DNA of 32,919 nucleotides from NCBI GenBank assembly GCA_964058805.1, contig CAXKVV010001944.1:1-32919 (forward strand). The letters are read 5' to 3'. Positions 32,126 to 32,919 of this stretch are shown one piece after another; the first letter of the stretch is position 1; every line of letters starts with the position of its first letter. Made by a program: the position numbers and the translations under genes. Source of the DNA: Schoenoplectus triqueter (Eukaryota; Streptophyta; Magnoliopsida; Poales; Cyperaceae). The notes beneath the pieces are model-generated. The model saw nothing but the letters and a program-made list of their open reading frames with translations, searched no databases and was not told where the DNA came from.

Positions 32126-32526
32126 TCATACATCGTACCCAGGATTTACCTTCTGCTGAATATTCCCATAGCTCTCCAATTCAAGCATATCCTCTTTACT
32201 ACCAAGAAATAACGGCAGCCTCTGGTGCAACTTAACAGGTTGAATAGAAAGAATCCGGTGTATACCATCTGAGCCCCTGCCACCTGCTTCTTCAACTAAG
32301 AAACTTAAAGGGTTTGCCTCATAAACTAACCGTAAATGGTCTCTAGGGTTCATGGCTATACCGCCATATAACAGTGTCCTGTGGAGGTCGGCCACAAGAG
32401 AACATATGTACCGAGCTGAGTACTTCTTACCGGTTTGCCCTTTGCCCTGTCGAACTGTGTCTATGTACTGTCTTAAACCTTCTGGCCAATCGAAATATCT
32501 CGCATCATTTACTGAGTATATCTGAC
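32126..32526 (-). CDS. FBP: Fructose-1,6-bisphosphatase, chloroplast type, last exon (partial gene)
   Basis: The exon begins after an ACACAACAG acceptor (AG at 32528-32527), completes a split Gly codon, and encodes 132 further residues to TGA at 32128-32126. Family signatures are YSVNDARYFDWPEGLRQYID, YSARYICSLVADLHRTLLYGG (substrate-binding Tyr/Arg region) and MNPRDHLRLVYEANPLSF (metal-binding Glu region), then EEAGG. The enzyme removes the 1-phosphate of fructose-1,6-bisphosphate in the Calvin cycle, starch synthesis or gluconeogenesis. The C-terminal extension ELESYGNIQQKVNPGYDV goes beyond the usual end and suits, from memory, the plastid isoform II (cFBP2) that lacks the redox loop. The exon carrying that loop is outside the window, so the isoform is inferred. 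Earlier exons lie beyond 32919. Confidence 0.85.
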
Positions 32527-32919
32527 CTGTTGTGTTAAAAGAATGATATGAACCAGGATTTAATTCCAATATATTGGTGCTAGATCATTAAAAGTAAGAG
32601 GTTAACTCATCAGTGTAATTACAGTTTTTTAAGGTAAAGCACGAAAATTTTCCATCACAGTGAAAAAGATAAGATGAAGTACAATAAAAGGGATTTGTAT
32701 GAGGTTATCTGTGAAAATAACAAAATTAATAAACATCAGATGCTTGCTTTCAGCAATGGGGATGGACCTTGGATAAATTGAGTAGGACAGATAAGGGCTG
32801 ATTGCACAATAAAGGGCTAATTGACCCGTAAATGTAAAACTGCTAGTGCTATGTTAACTGCACTATTGAATTTTAATTACATAAAAGATGGATGCTCAAA
32901 CCAAAACCTGTGTTTATCA
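32527..32919 (-). other. Intron of the fructose-1,6-bisphosphatase gene
   Basis: Sequence upstream of the last exon on the minus strand has stops in all frames and no further bisphosphatase motif, so the preceding exon must start beyond the window edge. The intron is at least 393 bp. Confidence 0.7.

Noticed and set aside
32023..32235. Open frame of 70 codons on the plus strand
   Set aside because: It is antisense to the end of the fructose-1,6-bisphosphatase exon and its 3' flank.

Overview
This is a nuclear genomic window from a flowering plant. It is AT-rich, with spliced genes using GT-AG introns, and it carries CACTA, hAT-like and foldback MITE transposons. It also holds sequence for chloroplast proteins (an FKBP13-like lumen immunophilin and a fructose-1,6-bisphosphatase). 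I cannot fix the species. The microsatellite-flanked foldback elements recall the Micron-type MITEs described in rice, so a monocot is possible, but that is a guess.

Layout. Bases 1-77 are the end of an hAT-like element. At 1073-3830, on the minus strand, lie a short unidentified coding-like piece with an in-frame stop and then a clearly recognisable but broken FKBP13-like gene, with a MITE inside one of its introns. From about 3900 to 15230 there is mostly gene-poor, AT-rich DNA with a partial duplication, a second MITE of the same core family, a non-autonomous hAT-like element, a 200-bp hairpin repeat, microsatellites and a GTACGG-rich repeat. Bases 15233-18244 are a dense cluster of foldback MITEs, each bounded by (TA)n and (GA)n/(CT)n tracts. 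It includes a chimeric unit of about 0.62 kb duplicated in tandem. Bases 18264-24814 are one CACTA element of 6,551 bp with matching terminal inverted repeats and an ATT target duplication. It encodes no visible transposase but has a small, apparently spliced gene near its 3' end.

The only intact complete gene is at 25806-31301 (+). It encodes a receptor-like cytosolic kinase of the RBK (ROP-binding kinase) type, RLCK class VI. I could assemble it as 12 exons with consistent phases, giving 610 codons. Its acidic N-terminal region is built from successive phase-1 exons, each holding a Ser-rich motif ending in T-D-x-D. It faces, tail to tail, the last exon of a chloroplast-type fructose-1,6-bisphosphatase gene (32126-32526, minus), whose upstream exons lie beyond the window.

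The two host genes are not an evident pathway unit; they are ordinary convergent neighbours. The interesting biology is in the transposon-rich part: the microsatellite-bounded MITE cluster, the chimeric tandem duplication, and the CACTA element with its unrecognised spliced ORF.
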